Shown: piece by piece, positions 1 through 5,679 of the stretch
Layout: each line of letters starts with the position of its first letter
Numbering within the stretch: position 1 is the stretch's first letter
Source of the DNA: Limiplasma sp031556335
GTDB lineage: Bacteria > Bacillota > Clostridia > Christensenellales > Aristaeellaceae
Reading direction: 5' to 3'
DNA: 5,877 nt
Assembly (NCBI GenBank): GCA_031556335.1
Contig: JAVBTE010000109.1
Coordinates: 1 to 5,877, forward strand
Program-made: the position numbers and the translations under genes
Notes under the pieces: generated by a model
What the model saw: only the letters and a program-made list of their open reading frames with translations
Told to the model about the DNA's origin: nothing
Databases searched by the model: none

Positions 1-132
1 CAATCCCCCACACAACAATTGCCCCCCCCCCCCCGGGGCCGGTCACGGGGGGGCCGCCGCCGCGGCCGGGGCGGGGTGGCCGGGCGCCGCCCCCCCCCCC
101 CGTCCCCTCGTCCCCTGTCCCTCGTCCCCCGT
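1..132 (+). repeat. GC-rich low-complexity block with a degenerate composite-repeat tail
   Basis: This stretch lies between the regulator's stop codon and the window edge and holds no credible gene. It contains runs of 13 C (22-34), 7 G (47-53) and 12 C (90-101), and a possible 7-bp hairpin (GGGGCGG 68-74 with CCGCCCC 87-93). Three CGTCCCC units follow at 101-107, 109-115 and 123-129, the last running almost into the stop codon at 133-135. The 15-base core CGTCCCCTCGTCCCC (101-115) recurs exactly at 5757-5771, which ties this block to the repeat described there, although the first two hairpins of that repeat are not recognisable here. No T-tract follows a hairpin in the minus direction, so I do not call a terminator for the regulator. 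Homopolymers this long are prone to sequencing error, so exact lengths may be wrong. Confidence 0.55.
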
Positions 133-1185
133 CTACGAACTCTCCCGTTCCGCAAAGCGCCAGGGCAGCACCACGGACTTTTGCGGCACGCCCTCAATCA
201 TGCGAATCAGGCGGCTGGCGGCCTCAATGCCCAGGTTCTTTTTGGGGTGCTCCAGGGAAGTGATGGGTACGGCGGCCAGGTCCGACATGGTGCTTTTGTC
301 AAAGCTGACCACCGCCATGTCCCCCGGCACGGAAAGCCCGGCCTCCAGCAGCAGGTTCAAAAGCGGCACCGCCACCTCGTCGTTGTAGCAAACCACCGCC
401 GTGCAGCCCCGCACGGTGTCCAGGGCGAACTGGTGGATGATCTCCTTGCGCATTTTGGTGGGGAACCAGAGGATGTTGTCGTCCATTACGCTGAGGCCGT
501 GCTCGATCAGCGCGCTCACATAGCCCATGTAGCGCTCCGGGCCCTGCATGTCGTCGCTTTTAAAAATGCCCGCAATTTTCATGTGCCCTTTGCGAATGAG
601 GTAGTCTGTCAAATCGTGGCCGCCCTGCCGGTCGTCGGCCATCACCACCACGCTGCTTGGCAGCGCGGGATAGTATCCGTTAAAAAACACAACGGGAATG
701 CCGTATTCCTGAAACCGGCGGTACAGGTCGATGTTGGGATTGGGCAGCGCGCTTTTGGTGGCCTCAATCAAAAGCCCGTCGATGGGTTTTTGCAGCAGAT
801 CGTCCAGAATGCGGCGCTCGTTGTCCACGCGGTTGTTGGTGCTAAGCAGCATGGCCGTGTACCCGTGGGCGCTTAACTCCTGCTGGATGCCCGCCAGAAT
901 GTTTGGAAAAATGTACTCAGTGATATAGGTGCTGATGACCGCCACGTTGCGCATCTGGCTGCGCCGCACCTGCATGCTTTTTACATAGGTGCCGCTGCCC
1001 CTCAACCGCTCCGTCAGCCCTTCCGCGTCCAAAATGCCAATGGCCTGCCGCACGGTCTGGCGGCTGTACCCGTACATTTCCGATAGCTCGTTTTCGCTGG
1101 GCAGCTTTTCGCCGTGGGCGTATTTCCCGTTGCGGATGGCGGTGCGCAAGGCATCGGCCAATACTTGGTATTTCAGCTTTTCCAT
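133..1185 (-). CDS. araR: AraR-type GntR/LacI chimeric transcriptional repressor of sugar uptake
   Basis: This 350-residue cytoplasmic regulator has an N-terminal GntR-type winged helix (about residues 1-70; recognition helix near SRQTVRQAIG, wing near RGSGTYV). A LacI/periplasmic-binding-protein-like sensor follows (about 78-345), including TYITEYIFPNILAGI, STNNRVDNERR, IDGLLIEATKSALPNPN, GIFKSDDMQG and CYNDEVA. From memory these closely match B. subtilis AraR (about 360 residues), which represses arabinose genes and is released by L-arabinose. The inducer here is therefore inferred to be L-arabinose or a related sugar. The ATG at 1185-1183 has a GGGAGG site about 7 bases upstream. The TAG stop at 135-133 abuts a GC-rich repeat, but the C-terminus looks complete. 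The gene follows the transporter genes in the same direction beyond a terminator and has its own weak candidate promoter. Its likely target is the chvE promoter at 5415-5444. It could sense another pentose or galactose. Confidence 0.85.
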   Translation of the reverse strand: MEKLKYQVLADALRTAIRNGKYAHGEKLPSENELSEMYGYSRQTVRQAIGILDAEGLTERLRGSGTYVKSMQVRRSQMRNVAVISTYITEYIFPNILAGIQQELSAHGYTAMLLSTNNRVDNERRILDDLLQKPIDGLLIEATKSALPNPNIDLYRRFQEYGIPVVFFNGYYPALPSSVVVMADDRQGGHDLTDYLIRKGHMKIAGIFKSDDMQGPERYMGYVSALIEHGLSVMDDNILWFPTKMRKEIIHQFALDTVRGCTAVVCYNDEVAVPLLNLLLEAGLSVPGDMAVVSFDKSTMSDLAAVPITSLEHPKKNLGIEAASRLIRMIEGVPQKSVVLPWRFAERESS

Positions 1186-1219
1186 GTCGCGCCTCCCTTC
1201 CCGAAAATACGCTCCCCTG

Positions 1220-1249
1220 ATTTTATCGCAAACCCAGGGGAAAAAGCAA
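1220..1249 (-). promoter_or_regulatory. Weak candidate promoter of the regulator gene
   Basis: Reading on the minus strand, a TAAAAT hexamer (1225-1220, five of six matches to TATAAT) is preceded by TTGCTT (1249-1244) at 18-bp spacing, a poor -35 box. The -35 lies in the T-rich tail of the terminator that follows gguB, so terminator and promoter would share bases. The gap between gguB and the regulator is only 105 bp, so a promoter for the regulator would have to lie here or inside gguB. No AraR-like palindrome is visible nearby, which gives no support for direct autoregulation. Confidence 0.35.
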
Positions 1250-1275
1250 GGCGCTTGAGGTCTTTTTCAAGCGCC
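1241..1275 (-). terminator. Rho-independent terminator after gguB
   Basis: On the minus strand a perfect 9-bp stem (GGCGCTTGA at 1275-1267 in minus sense, paired with TCAAGCGCC ending at 1250) encloses an 8-base loop and is followed by TTGCTTTTT. It starts 15 bp past the gguB stop, where a transporter-operon terminator is expected. On the plus strand the hairpin is preceded, not followed, by the A/T tract, so it acts in the minus direction only. It should separate most transporter transcription from the regulator gene, with some read-through possible because the T-run is interrupted. Confidence 0.8.
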
Positions 1276-1290
1276 CTGGCCGCTTTCCCG

Positions 1291-2505
1291 CTATTTCTTT
1301 TTCTTGCTGATCACGTCCATGGCCACGGCCATCAACAGCACAAAGCCTTTAATGGCCTGCTGCCAGTCGATGGAAATGCCCATGATGGACATACCGTTGT
1401 TCAGCACGCCCATGATGAGGCCGCCCACAATGCAGCCCAGCACCGTGCCGATGCCGCCGCTGGCGGACGCGCCGCCGATATAGCAGCTGGCGATGGCGTC
1501 CAGCTCAAAGTTCACGCCGGCCTTGGGTGTGGCGGCGTTCAGCCGACCGGCGAACACAATGCCCGCAATGGCCGCCAGCACGCCCATGTTCACATACACC
1601 CAGAAAAACACCCGCTTGGTTTTGATGCCCGACAGCCGGGCGGCCTTCTCGTTGCCGCCAAAGGCGTAAATATGCCGTCCTGCGGTGGTTTTCCGGGTCA
1701 CAAAGCTGTAAATCATAATCAGCACGCCCAACAGCACCAGCACGGTGGGAATGCCCCTGTAATCGTTCAGCCAGAAGGTGAACAGGTTGATGGCCACCAC
1801 CATCACCACGATCTGGATGGCGGTCATCAGCATGGGCGGCACGTCAAACCCATACCGCTGCTTTTCCTTGCGCTTGCGGAATTCACCCACGATATACAAA
1901 ACGCTCATCAAAAGGCCCAGCACAATGGTCAGCATGTTCAGCTGCTTGCCCGCCAGCTGCACGGGGCCTGTCAGGTTGGTGATGAAGTCCGGCACAAAGC
2001 CCGAGGACAGGGCGGTGTAGATATCCGGGAAGGGGGCTTTGGTTTGCCCCTTCAAAATGACCATGGTCAGGCCCCGGAAGATGAGCTGGCCCGCCAGGGT
2101 GACGATAAAGGCTGGAATGCGGATGTAGGAGATCCAAAAGCCCTGCCACGCGCCGATGAGGCCGCCAATCAACAGCGACATCATCAGCACCAGCACGGGG
2201 TTTAAGTGCCAGTCCATGATGAACACCGCGCTGGTGGCGCCCACAAAGGCCGCAATGGAGCCCACGGACAGGTCGATGTTGCCGGTTAAAATGCACAGCA
2301 GCATGCCGATGGCCAGCACCAGCACGTAGCTGTTTTGCATGATCAGGTTGGCCACGTTCAGGGGCTTGAGCAGCACGCCGTTGGTTAACAGCTGAAACAG
2401 CAGCATGATGGCGATCAGTGCGATGACCATGCCATATTGGCGACCGTTGAATTGGAACCTTCTTTTGTTGGAATCCGCCTGCAAGTTTGTGTTGGTTGCC
2501 TGCAT
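1291..2505 (-). CDS. gguB: Sugar ABC transporter permease, GguB/MmsB type
   Basis: This is a 404-residue inner-membrane permease of the BPD_transp_2 (RbsC/XylH-like) family. It forms the channel through which the ChvE-delivered monosaccharide enters. About ten hydrophobic segments are visible, for example near residues 24-42, 52-72, 80-98, 103-125, 190-207, 226-246, 251-269, 298-320, 353-376 and 382-400. The conserved features TGNIDLSVGS (74-83) and IGGASASGGIGTVLG (343-357) are present, and the basic KKKK tail fits a cytoplasmic C-terminus. It is longer than RbsC (about 320 residues) and matches the roughly 400-residue GguB/MmsB branch, with the extra length around 155-225. The ATG at 2505-2503 lies 4 bp after the gguA stop, with GGGAGGG (2520-2514) 8 bases upstream inside the end of gguA, so translation is probably coupled. 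It ends just before an intrinsic terminator. Confidence 0.93.
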   Translation of the reverse strand: MQATNTNLQADSNKRRFQFNGRQYGMVIALIAIMLLFQLLTNGVLLKPLNVANLIMQNSYVLVLAIGMLLCILTGNIDLSVGSIAAFVGATSAVFIMDWHLNPVLVLMMSLLIGGLIGAWQGFWISYIRIPAFIVTLAGQLIFRGLTMVILKGQTKAPFPDIYTALSSGFVPDFITNLTGPVQLAGKQLNMLTIVLGLLMSVLYIVGEFRKRKEKQRYGFDVPPMLMTAIQIVVMVVAINLFTFWLNDYRGIPTVLVLLGVLIMIYSFVTRKTTAGRHIYAFGGNEKAARLSGIKTKRVFFWVYVNMGVLAAIAGIVFAGRLNAATPKAGVNFELDAIASCYIGGASASGGIGTVLGCIVGGLIMGVLNNGMSIMGISIDWQQAIKGFVLLMAVAMDVISKKKK

Positions 2506-2509
2506 GGCA

Positions 2510-4045
2510 TTAGCCCTCCCTGCTGCTTTGCATGATGCACCGCATCACGCTTTCTTGCGTCGCTTCGGTCTTGTCCAGTTCGCCCACGATTTTGCCGTCG
2601 TTCATCACATACACCCGGTCGCTCATGCCCAGCACTTCGGGCAACTCGCTGGAGATAATGATGACCGCCTTGCCTTCCGCCGCCAGCTGGTTGATGATGG
2701 TATAAATCTCATATTTCGCGCCTACGTCAATGCCCCGGGTGGGTTCGTCCAGAATCAGCACGTCCGGGTCGGCGAAAATCCAGCTGCTGAGGCACACCTT
2801 TTGCTGGTTGCCGCCGGACAGGTTTCCCGTCATTTGAAAAATGCTGGGGGTTTTGATGTTCAGCTTGCCCCGGTATTCCTCGGCCACCCGAATCTCCTGG
2901 TTCTGGTTGATCACCGAACGCTTGCTCAGCTTGTGCAGGCTGGCCATGGAAATGTTCTCCCGCACGTCGTTGATCAGAATCAGCCCGGCGGTTTTGCGGT
3001 CCTCGGTCAAATAGGCGATGCCGTGGTCGATGGCGTCGGAAATGTCCCGCAGGTTCAGCTCCCGCCCGTCCTTCATCATCTTTCCGGTGATCTTCTTGCC
3101 ATAGGCCTTGCCAAACATGCTCATGGCCAGCTCCGTGCGGCCCGCGCCCATCAGCCCGGCAATGCCCACCACCTCGCCCTTGCGCACCTTCAGGTGGATG
3201 TTTTTCAAGATCTGCTTGCCTTCATCCATGGGGTCATAGGCGTTCCATTCCTCCACAGAGAAGTACACATCCCCGATCTCCGCTTCCCGGGGGGGCCAGC
3301 GGTCGGTAATCTCCCGGCCCACCATGCCCTTGATGATGCGGTCCTCGCTGGTATCGTCCACGCCCTTCACCAGGGTCTCGATGGTGGCGCCGTCCCGCAG
3401 GATCGTTATGCTATCGGCAATGGCCTCAATCTCGTTCAGCTTGTGGCTGATGATGATGGAGGCGACGCCCTTCTTTTTCAAATCCACAATGATGTCCAAA
3501 AGATGCTTGGATTCCGCCTCGTTCAGCGCGGCTGTGGGCTCATCCAAAATCAGCAGCTTTACGTCCTTGCCCAGCGCCTTGGCAATTTCCACCAGCTGCT
3601 GCTTGCCCACGCCAATGTCCTTGATCAGGGTATCCGGGTTTTCCGAAAGGCCCACCCGCTTTAATAGCTGAATGGTTTTCGCCCGAATCTCCTGCCAGTT
3701 GATCACGCCCATTTTGGCGTGCTCGTTGCCCAAAAACATGTTTTCGGCAATGCTCAGATAGGGCACCAGCGCCAGCTCCTGGTGGATGATGGCGATGCCC
3801 TTCTTTTCGCTGTCCTTGATATCCTTGAAGCTGCACACTTCTCCGTCAAAAATGATATCGCCCGTGTACGTTCCGTGGGGATAAACGCCGCTTAACACAT
3901 TCATCAGCGTGCTTTTGCCCGCGCCGTTTTCACCCACCAGCGCGTGGATCTCATCCGCCTGAACGGTCAGGTTTACGTTATCCAGCGCCTTCACACCGGG
4001 AAAGAGCTTCGTGATTTCTTTCATTTGCAGAATCACATTTTCCAT
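2510..4045 (-). CDS. gguA: Sugar ABC transporter ATP-binding protein, GguA/MmsA type (two fused ABC domains)
   Basis: This 511-residue cytoplasmic ATPase energises sugar import and carries two ABC cassettes in one chain, as in XylG, RbsA and GguA. Cassette 1 has Walker A GENGAGKST (38-46), Q-loop Q89, an atypical signature IGVGKQQ (144-150), Walker B LLILDEP (164-170) and H-loop H201. Cassette 2 has a degenerate Walker A GLMGAGRTE (297-305, R in place of K), the canonical signature LSGGNQQK (409-416), Walker B ILDEPTRGID (431-440) and S466 where the H-loop histidine is expected. Degeneracy of the second cassette is normal in this family. AAAGGAG (4065-4059) is 13 bases from the ATG, rather far, but no better in-frame start exists and the N-terminus aligns with the family. 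The gene lies 220 bp after chvE, across a hairpin-rich gap, and 4 bp before gguB. It is intact, of normal length, with no frameshift. Confidence 0.94.
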   Translation of the reverse strand: MENVILQMKEITKLFPGVKALDNVNLTVQADEIHALVGENGAGKSTLMNVLSGVYPHGTYTGDIIFDGEVCSFKDIKDSEKKGIAIIHQELALVPYLSIAENMFLGNEHAKMGVINWQEIRAKTIQLLKRVGLSENPDTLIKDIGVGKQQLVEIAKALGKDVKLLILDEPTAALNEAESKHLLDIIVDLKKKGVASIIISHKLNEIEAIADSITILRDGATIETLVKGVDDTSEDRIIKGMVGREITDRWPPREAEIGDVYFSVEEWNAYDPMDEGKQILKNIHLKVRKGEVVGIAGLMGAGRTELAMSMFGKAYGKKITGKMMKDGRELNLRDISDAIDHGIAYLTEDRKTAGLILINDVRENISMASLHKLSKRSVINQNQEIRVAEEYRGKLNIKTPSIFQMTGNLSGGNQQKVCLSSWIFADPDVLILDEPTRGIDVGAKYEIYTIINQLAAEGKAVIIISSELPEVLGMSDRVYVMNDGKIVGELDKTEATQESVMRCIMQSSREG

Positions 4046-4058
4046 GAACGGTTTCTCA

Positions 4059-4065
4059 CTCCTTT
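4059..4065 (-). promoter_or_regulatory. Ribosome binding site of gguA, with unusually long spacing
   Basis: AAAGGAG on the minus strand ends 13 bases before the gguA ATG (4045-4043), longer than the usual 5-9. The surrounding bases, AAAGGAGTG followed shortly by AAACC, closely resemble the chvE leader, where the ATG comes directly after AAACC. In gguA four more bases (GTTC) precede the ATG. The longer spacing may lower initiation relative to chvE. Confidence 0.65.
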
Positions 4066-4080
4066 CAAAGTATGGAAGGC

Positions 4081-4182
4081 GGGGAGACGATAGGGGACGG
4101 GGGACGTTGGGGATTGCCTCCCCAAACCCCTGCCCAGGGCGTTGCCCTGGACCCCTGCATTGTCCACGCTACGCGCGGACAA
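4081..4182 (-). repeat. Composite three-hairpin repeat with CGTCCCC tail, copy between chvE and gguA
   Basis: Reading on the minus strand, three hairpins follow in order. H1 spans 4182-4160, with TTGTCC/GGACAA arms, an inner CGC/GCG pair and a TAC loop. H2 spans 4150-4134, with a perfect 7-bp CCAGGGC/GCCCTGG stem and a 3-base loop. H3 spans 4125-4107, with TTGGGGA/TCCCCAA arms and a 5-base loop. Two exact tandem CGTCCCC units come next (4106-4100 and 4099-4093), then a diverged CGTCTCCCC. The same modules in the same order, with similar spacing, occur on the plus strand at 5680-5772. No reading frame is apparent. I recall similar GC-rich intergenic hairpin repeats from gut Clostridia but cannot name this family. 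In the operon transcript it would fold as three successive stem-loops. Confidence 0.75.
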
Positions 4183-4216
4183 AACAATCAACCGGGGCTA
4201 CTGACCCCAAAAGAGG

Positions 4217-4243
4217 TATGGCGGCGGACAAGCCGCCGCCATA
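4217..4243 (-). terminator. Strong hairpin 22 bp after chvE, leaky terminator or mRNA-stabilising stem
   Basis: A perfect 11-bp stem (TATGGCGGCGG paired with CCGCCGCCATA) with a 5-base loop starts 22 bp beyond the chvE stop. On the minus strand it is followed by CCTCTTTTGGGG, a poor T-tract, so termination is probably partial and gguAB depend on read-through. An alternative role is to block 3' exonucleases and protect the chvE message. Either role would raise binding protein above the membrane components, as is common for ABC importers. The downstream genes have only this gap as possible promoter space, and I see no convincing promoter in it. Confidence 0.6.
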
Positions 4244-4265
4244 CAAGGAACATCATAAGAGAATC

Positions 4266-5333
4266 TTAGTTGTCGATCTGCTCCTGGGTGTAATAGGCGC
4301 TGTCGGTCACAAGCACCTGGATGGCGTTGGTGGCGTCGATCGGAACCGGTTCGCACAGGAAGGAGGGAACAACCTTCACGCCGTTGTCATAGGTGGTGGT
4401 GTCGTTGATGGAGGGCTCGCTGCCGGTCAGCACGGCTTCCACCATTTCCACGGCCTTGGCGGCCAAGGTGCGGGTATCCTTGAAGATGGTGCTGAACTGT
4501 TCGCCCGCGAGAATGCTCTTCACGGAGGGCAGCTCGGCGTCCTGGCCGCTGATGATGGGGAAGGCCATGTCGGCGGAGCCGTAGCCCACGTTCTTCACGG
4601 AAGCCAGCACGCCGATGGAGATGCCGTCATAGGGAGAAAGGATGGCGTCCACGCGGGTGTCCGCGTAGTTGGCGGTGATGATGTTGTCCATGCGGGCCTG
4701 GGCGGTGGCGCCGTCCCAGCGCAGGGTGGCGACCTGTTCAAAGGCGGTCTGGCCAGACTTCACAACCAGCTTGCCGGAATCGATGTAGGGCTGCAGAACG
4801 CTCATGGCGCCGTTGAAGAAGAAGCCGGCGTTGTTGTCGTCGGGGGAACCGGCGAACAGCTCGATGTTGAAGGGGCCGGCGGCGTCGGGCAAGCCCAGCG
4901 CGTCCACGATGGTGGTGGCCTGCTGCACGCCCACCAGGAAGTTGTCAAAGGTGGCGTAGTAGCTGACAGCGTCGCTGTTGCGGATCAGGCGGTCGTAAGC
5001 GATGACGGGGATGCCGGCATCCTTGGCCTTGGCCAGCACGGCGGTCAGGGCTTCGCCGTCGATGGAGGCGATAACCAGGCAGCTGACGCCCTTGGTGATC
5101 ATGTTTTCAATCTGAGACACCTGGTTTTCCACGATGTCTTCGCCATACTGCAGGTCCACGGTATAGCCCTTGGCCTCCAGCTGCTCTTTCATGTTGGCGC
5201 CGTCAGCGATCCAACGGGCGGAGGATTGGGTAGGCATGCACACGCCCACCAGCTTGCCGCTTTCGGCGGAAGCAAAGGACACGAGACCCAGAACCATCAC
5301 AAGGGCCAGAGCAAGCGCAAGAATTTTTTTCAT
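4266..5333 (-). CDS. chvE: ChvE-type multiple-monosaccharide-binding protein of an ABC transporter
   Basis: This 355-residue exported solute-binding protein captures a monosaccharide and delivers it to GguAB. The signal peptide (residues 1-23: MKK, a hydrophobic core, ASA before the mature end) looks like a signal peptidase I substrate, because no lipobox cysteine is present. The mature protein is a periplasmic-binding-protein type 1 fold with ChvE hallmarks: PTQSSARW (34-41), QIENMITKG (74-82), VIAYDRLIR (110-118), YYATFDNF (125-132), GSPDDNN (162-168), SPYDGISIG (233-241), SGQDAELPSVKSI (262-274) and TTYDNGVKVVPS (313-324). From family knowledge, the ARW, YDR, PDDNN, SPYDG and GQDAE patches line the sugar cleft. 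ChvE relatives bind several aldoses, so the exact ligand cannot be read here. The ATG at 5333-5331 is chosen over a GTG 9 bases upstream that overlaps the ribosome site. First gene of the operon. Confidence 0.95.
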   Translation of the reverse strand: MKKILALALALVMVLGLVSFASAESGKLVGVCMPTQSSARWIADGANMKEQLEAKGYTVDLQYGEDIVENQVSQIENMITKGVSCLVIASIDGEALTAVLAKAKDAGIPVIAYDRLIRNSDAVSYYATFDNFLVGVQQATTIVDALGLPDAAGPFNIELFAGSPDDNNAGFFFNGAMSVLQPYIDSGKLVVKSGQTAFEQVATLRWDGATAQARMDNIITANYADTRVDAILSPYDGISIGVLASVKNVGYGSADMAFPIISGQDAELPSVKSILAGEQFSTIFKDTRTLAAKAVEMVEAVLTGSEPSINDTTTYDNGVKVVPSFLCEPVPIDATNAIQVLVTDSAYYTQEQIDN

Positions 5334-5341
5334 GGTTTCCA

Positions 5342-5348
5342 CTCCTTT
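5342..5348 (-). promoter_or_regulatory. Ribosome binding site that fixes the chvE start
   Basis: AAAGGAG on the minus strand lies 8 bases before the ATG at 5333-5331. A possible in-frame GTG start at 5342-5340 shares the last G of this site and so could not be served by it. The protein therefore begins MKKILAL, a typical signal-peptide start, and not three residues earlier. Confidence 0.85.
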
Positions 5349-5414
5349 AATTTTTACAACAGCAAAACCCCGGGAGATTCTGACGTGAGATATGGTTTCG
5401 CTCTTTGTGTACGC

Positions 5415-5444
5415 ATTCTATCATCTTGTCATACAACTTGTCAA
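5415..5444 (-). promoter_or_regulatory. Sigma-A-type promoter of the chvE-gguA-gguB operon
   Basis: On the minus strand a perfect -35 box TTGACA (5444-5439) is followed after 18 bp by TAGAAT (5420-5415), five of six matches to the -10 consensus. The bases just upstream of it read TGA, giving the TGn extended -10 motif. Transcription should start near 5408, leaving a leader of about 75 bases before the chvE ATG. It is the best promoter match in the window and suits a highly expressed binding protein. The spacer is occupied by palindromic sequence (next entry), so it is probably repressible. Confidence 0.8.
5426..5436. promoter_or_regulatory. Candidate AraR/GntR-type operator in the promoter spacer
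   Basis: TTGTCATACAA (plus strand) is a TTGT-N3-ACAA palindrome lying wholly between the -35 and -10 boxes, where a bound repressor would block RNA polymerase. GntR-domain regulators typically recognise GT...AC palindromes. As I recall it, the B. subtilis AraR operator is TTGT-N4-ACAA, one base longer at the centre. The site sits inside larger symmetric arms, CATCTTG (5422-5428) and CAAGATG (5442-5448), and the heptamer CTTGTCA occurs twice (5425-5431 and 5437-5443). The link to the regulator in this window is inferred from position and similarity, not shown. Confidence 0.5.
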
Positions 5445-5679
5445 GATGTTTTGGCGATATATTTCCCGTTTTAGACAATCAATTCTTGCGTTTTATTGCT
5501 TATTGACCACATTGCAACAATTTCTTCATAAGTACAACTTGAATACATTTAGACCAGTAACCGTTCTATTTTGCACTCTCTTTTTAGCACAGCCCTATTG
5601 GTTACATACAAATTCGAGAGCTTTGGCATTTTTTCCATTTCATTTCTTACAGATCTGTCTCATTTGGGTAAAGATGCGC
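5445..5679. other. AT-rich intergenic region with no gene recognised
   Basis: This stretch between the chvE promoter and the right-hand repeat is much richer in A and T than its surroundings. I see no open reading frame with a ribosome site and family signal, no RNA gene and no convincing second promoter. AT-rich DNA directly upstream of the -35 box (roughly 5445-5500) could act as an UP-element. One further TTGTAC-like half-site (AAGTTGTAC on the minus strand, 5540-5532) resembles half of the promoter palindrome but lacks a partner arm. Confidence 0.5.

Noticed and set aside
19..876. 285-residue plus-strand open frame starting in the C-rich block
   Set aside because: It begins in low-complexity proline/arginine-rich sequence and runs antisense through the regulator gene. 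No protein family is apparent.
1114..2205. Long plus-strand open frame with a His-rich product, antisense to gguB and the start of the regulator
   Set aside because: It is the complement of GC-biased codons of an intact permease gene, has no family resemblance and no supporting ribosome site. Similar shadows at 2405-3664 and 4011-5474 (both plus), 1883-2296 (minus) and 3540-3836 (minus) were dropped for the same reason.
2508..2512. TAATG overlap of the gguA stop with an ATG
   Set aside because: That ATG is in a different frame from gguB. The real gguB ATG is 5 bases further on, with good ribosome-site spacing.
2510..4045. Degenerate second ATPase site (Walker A GRT, missing H-loop histidine) as a sign of decay
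   Set aside because: The RbsA/XylG/GguA family normally carries this asymmetry, and the frame is intact.
5340..5342. GTG start for chvE three residues upstream
   Set aside because: It overlaps the last base of the ribosome binding site, and the downstream ATG has ideal spacing and gives a standard signal peptide.
5503..5532. Possible plus-strand promoter (TTGACC with CATAAG)
   Set aside because: The -10 is poor and no plus-strand gene follows within the window.
5432..5541. Nine-base direct repeat TACAACTTG (5432-5440 and 5533-5541), suggestive of two operators for DNA looping
   Set aside because: A 9-base repeat in a region of about 500 bp is near chance expectation, and the distal copy lacks the second palindrome arm.
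5555..5569. Possible catabolite-response (cre) element around AGTAACCGTTCTAT
   Set aside because: It has mismatches at two core positions and lies about 110-150 bp upstream of the promoter elements.
5557..5605. Inverted repeat GTAACC/GGTTAC
   Set aside because: It has only six bases with a 37-base loop, compatible with chance.
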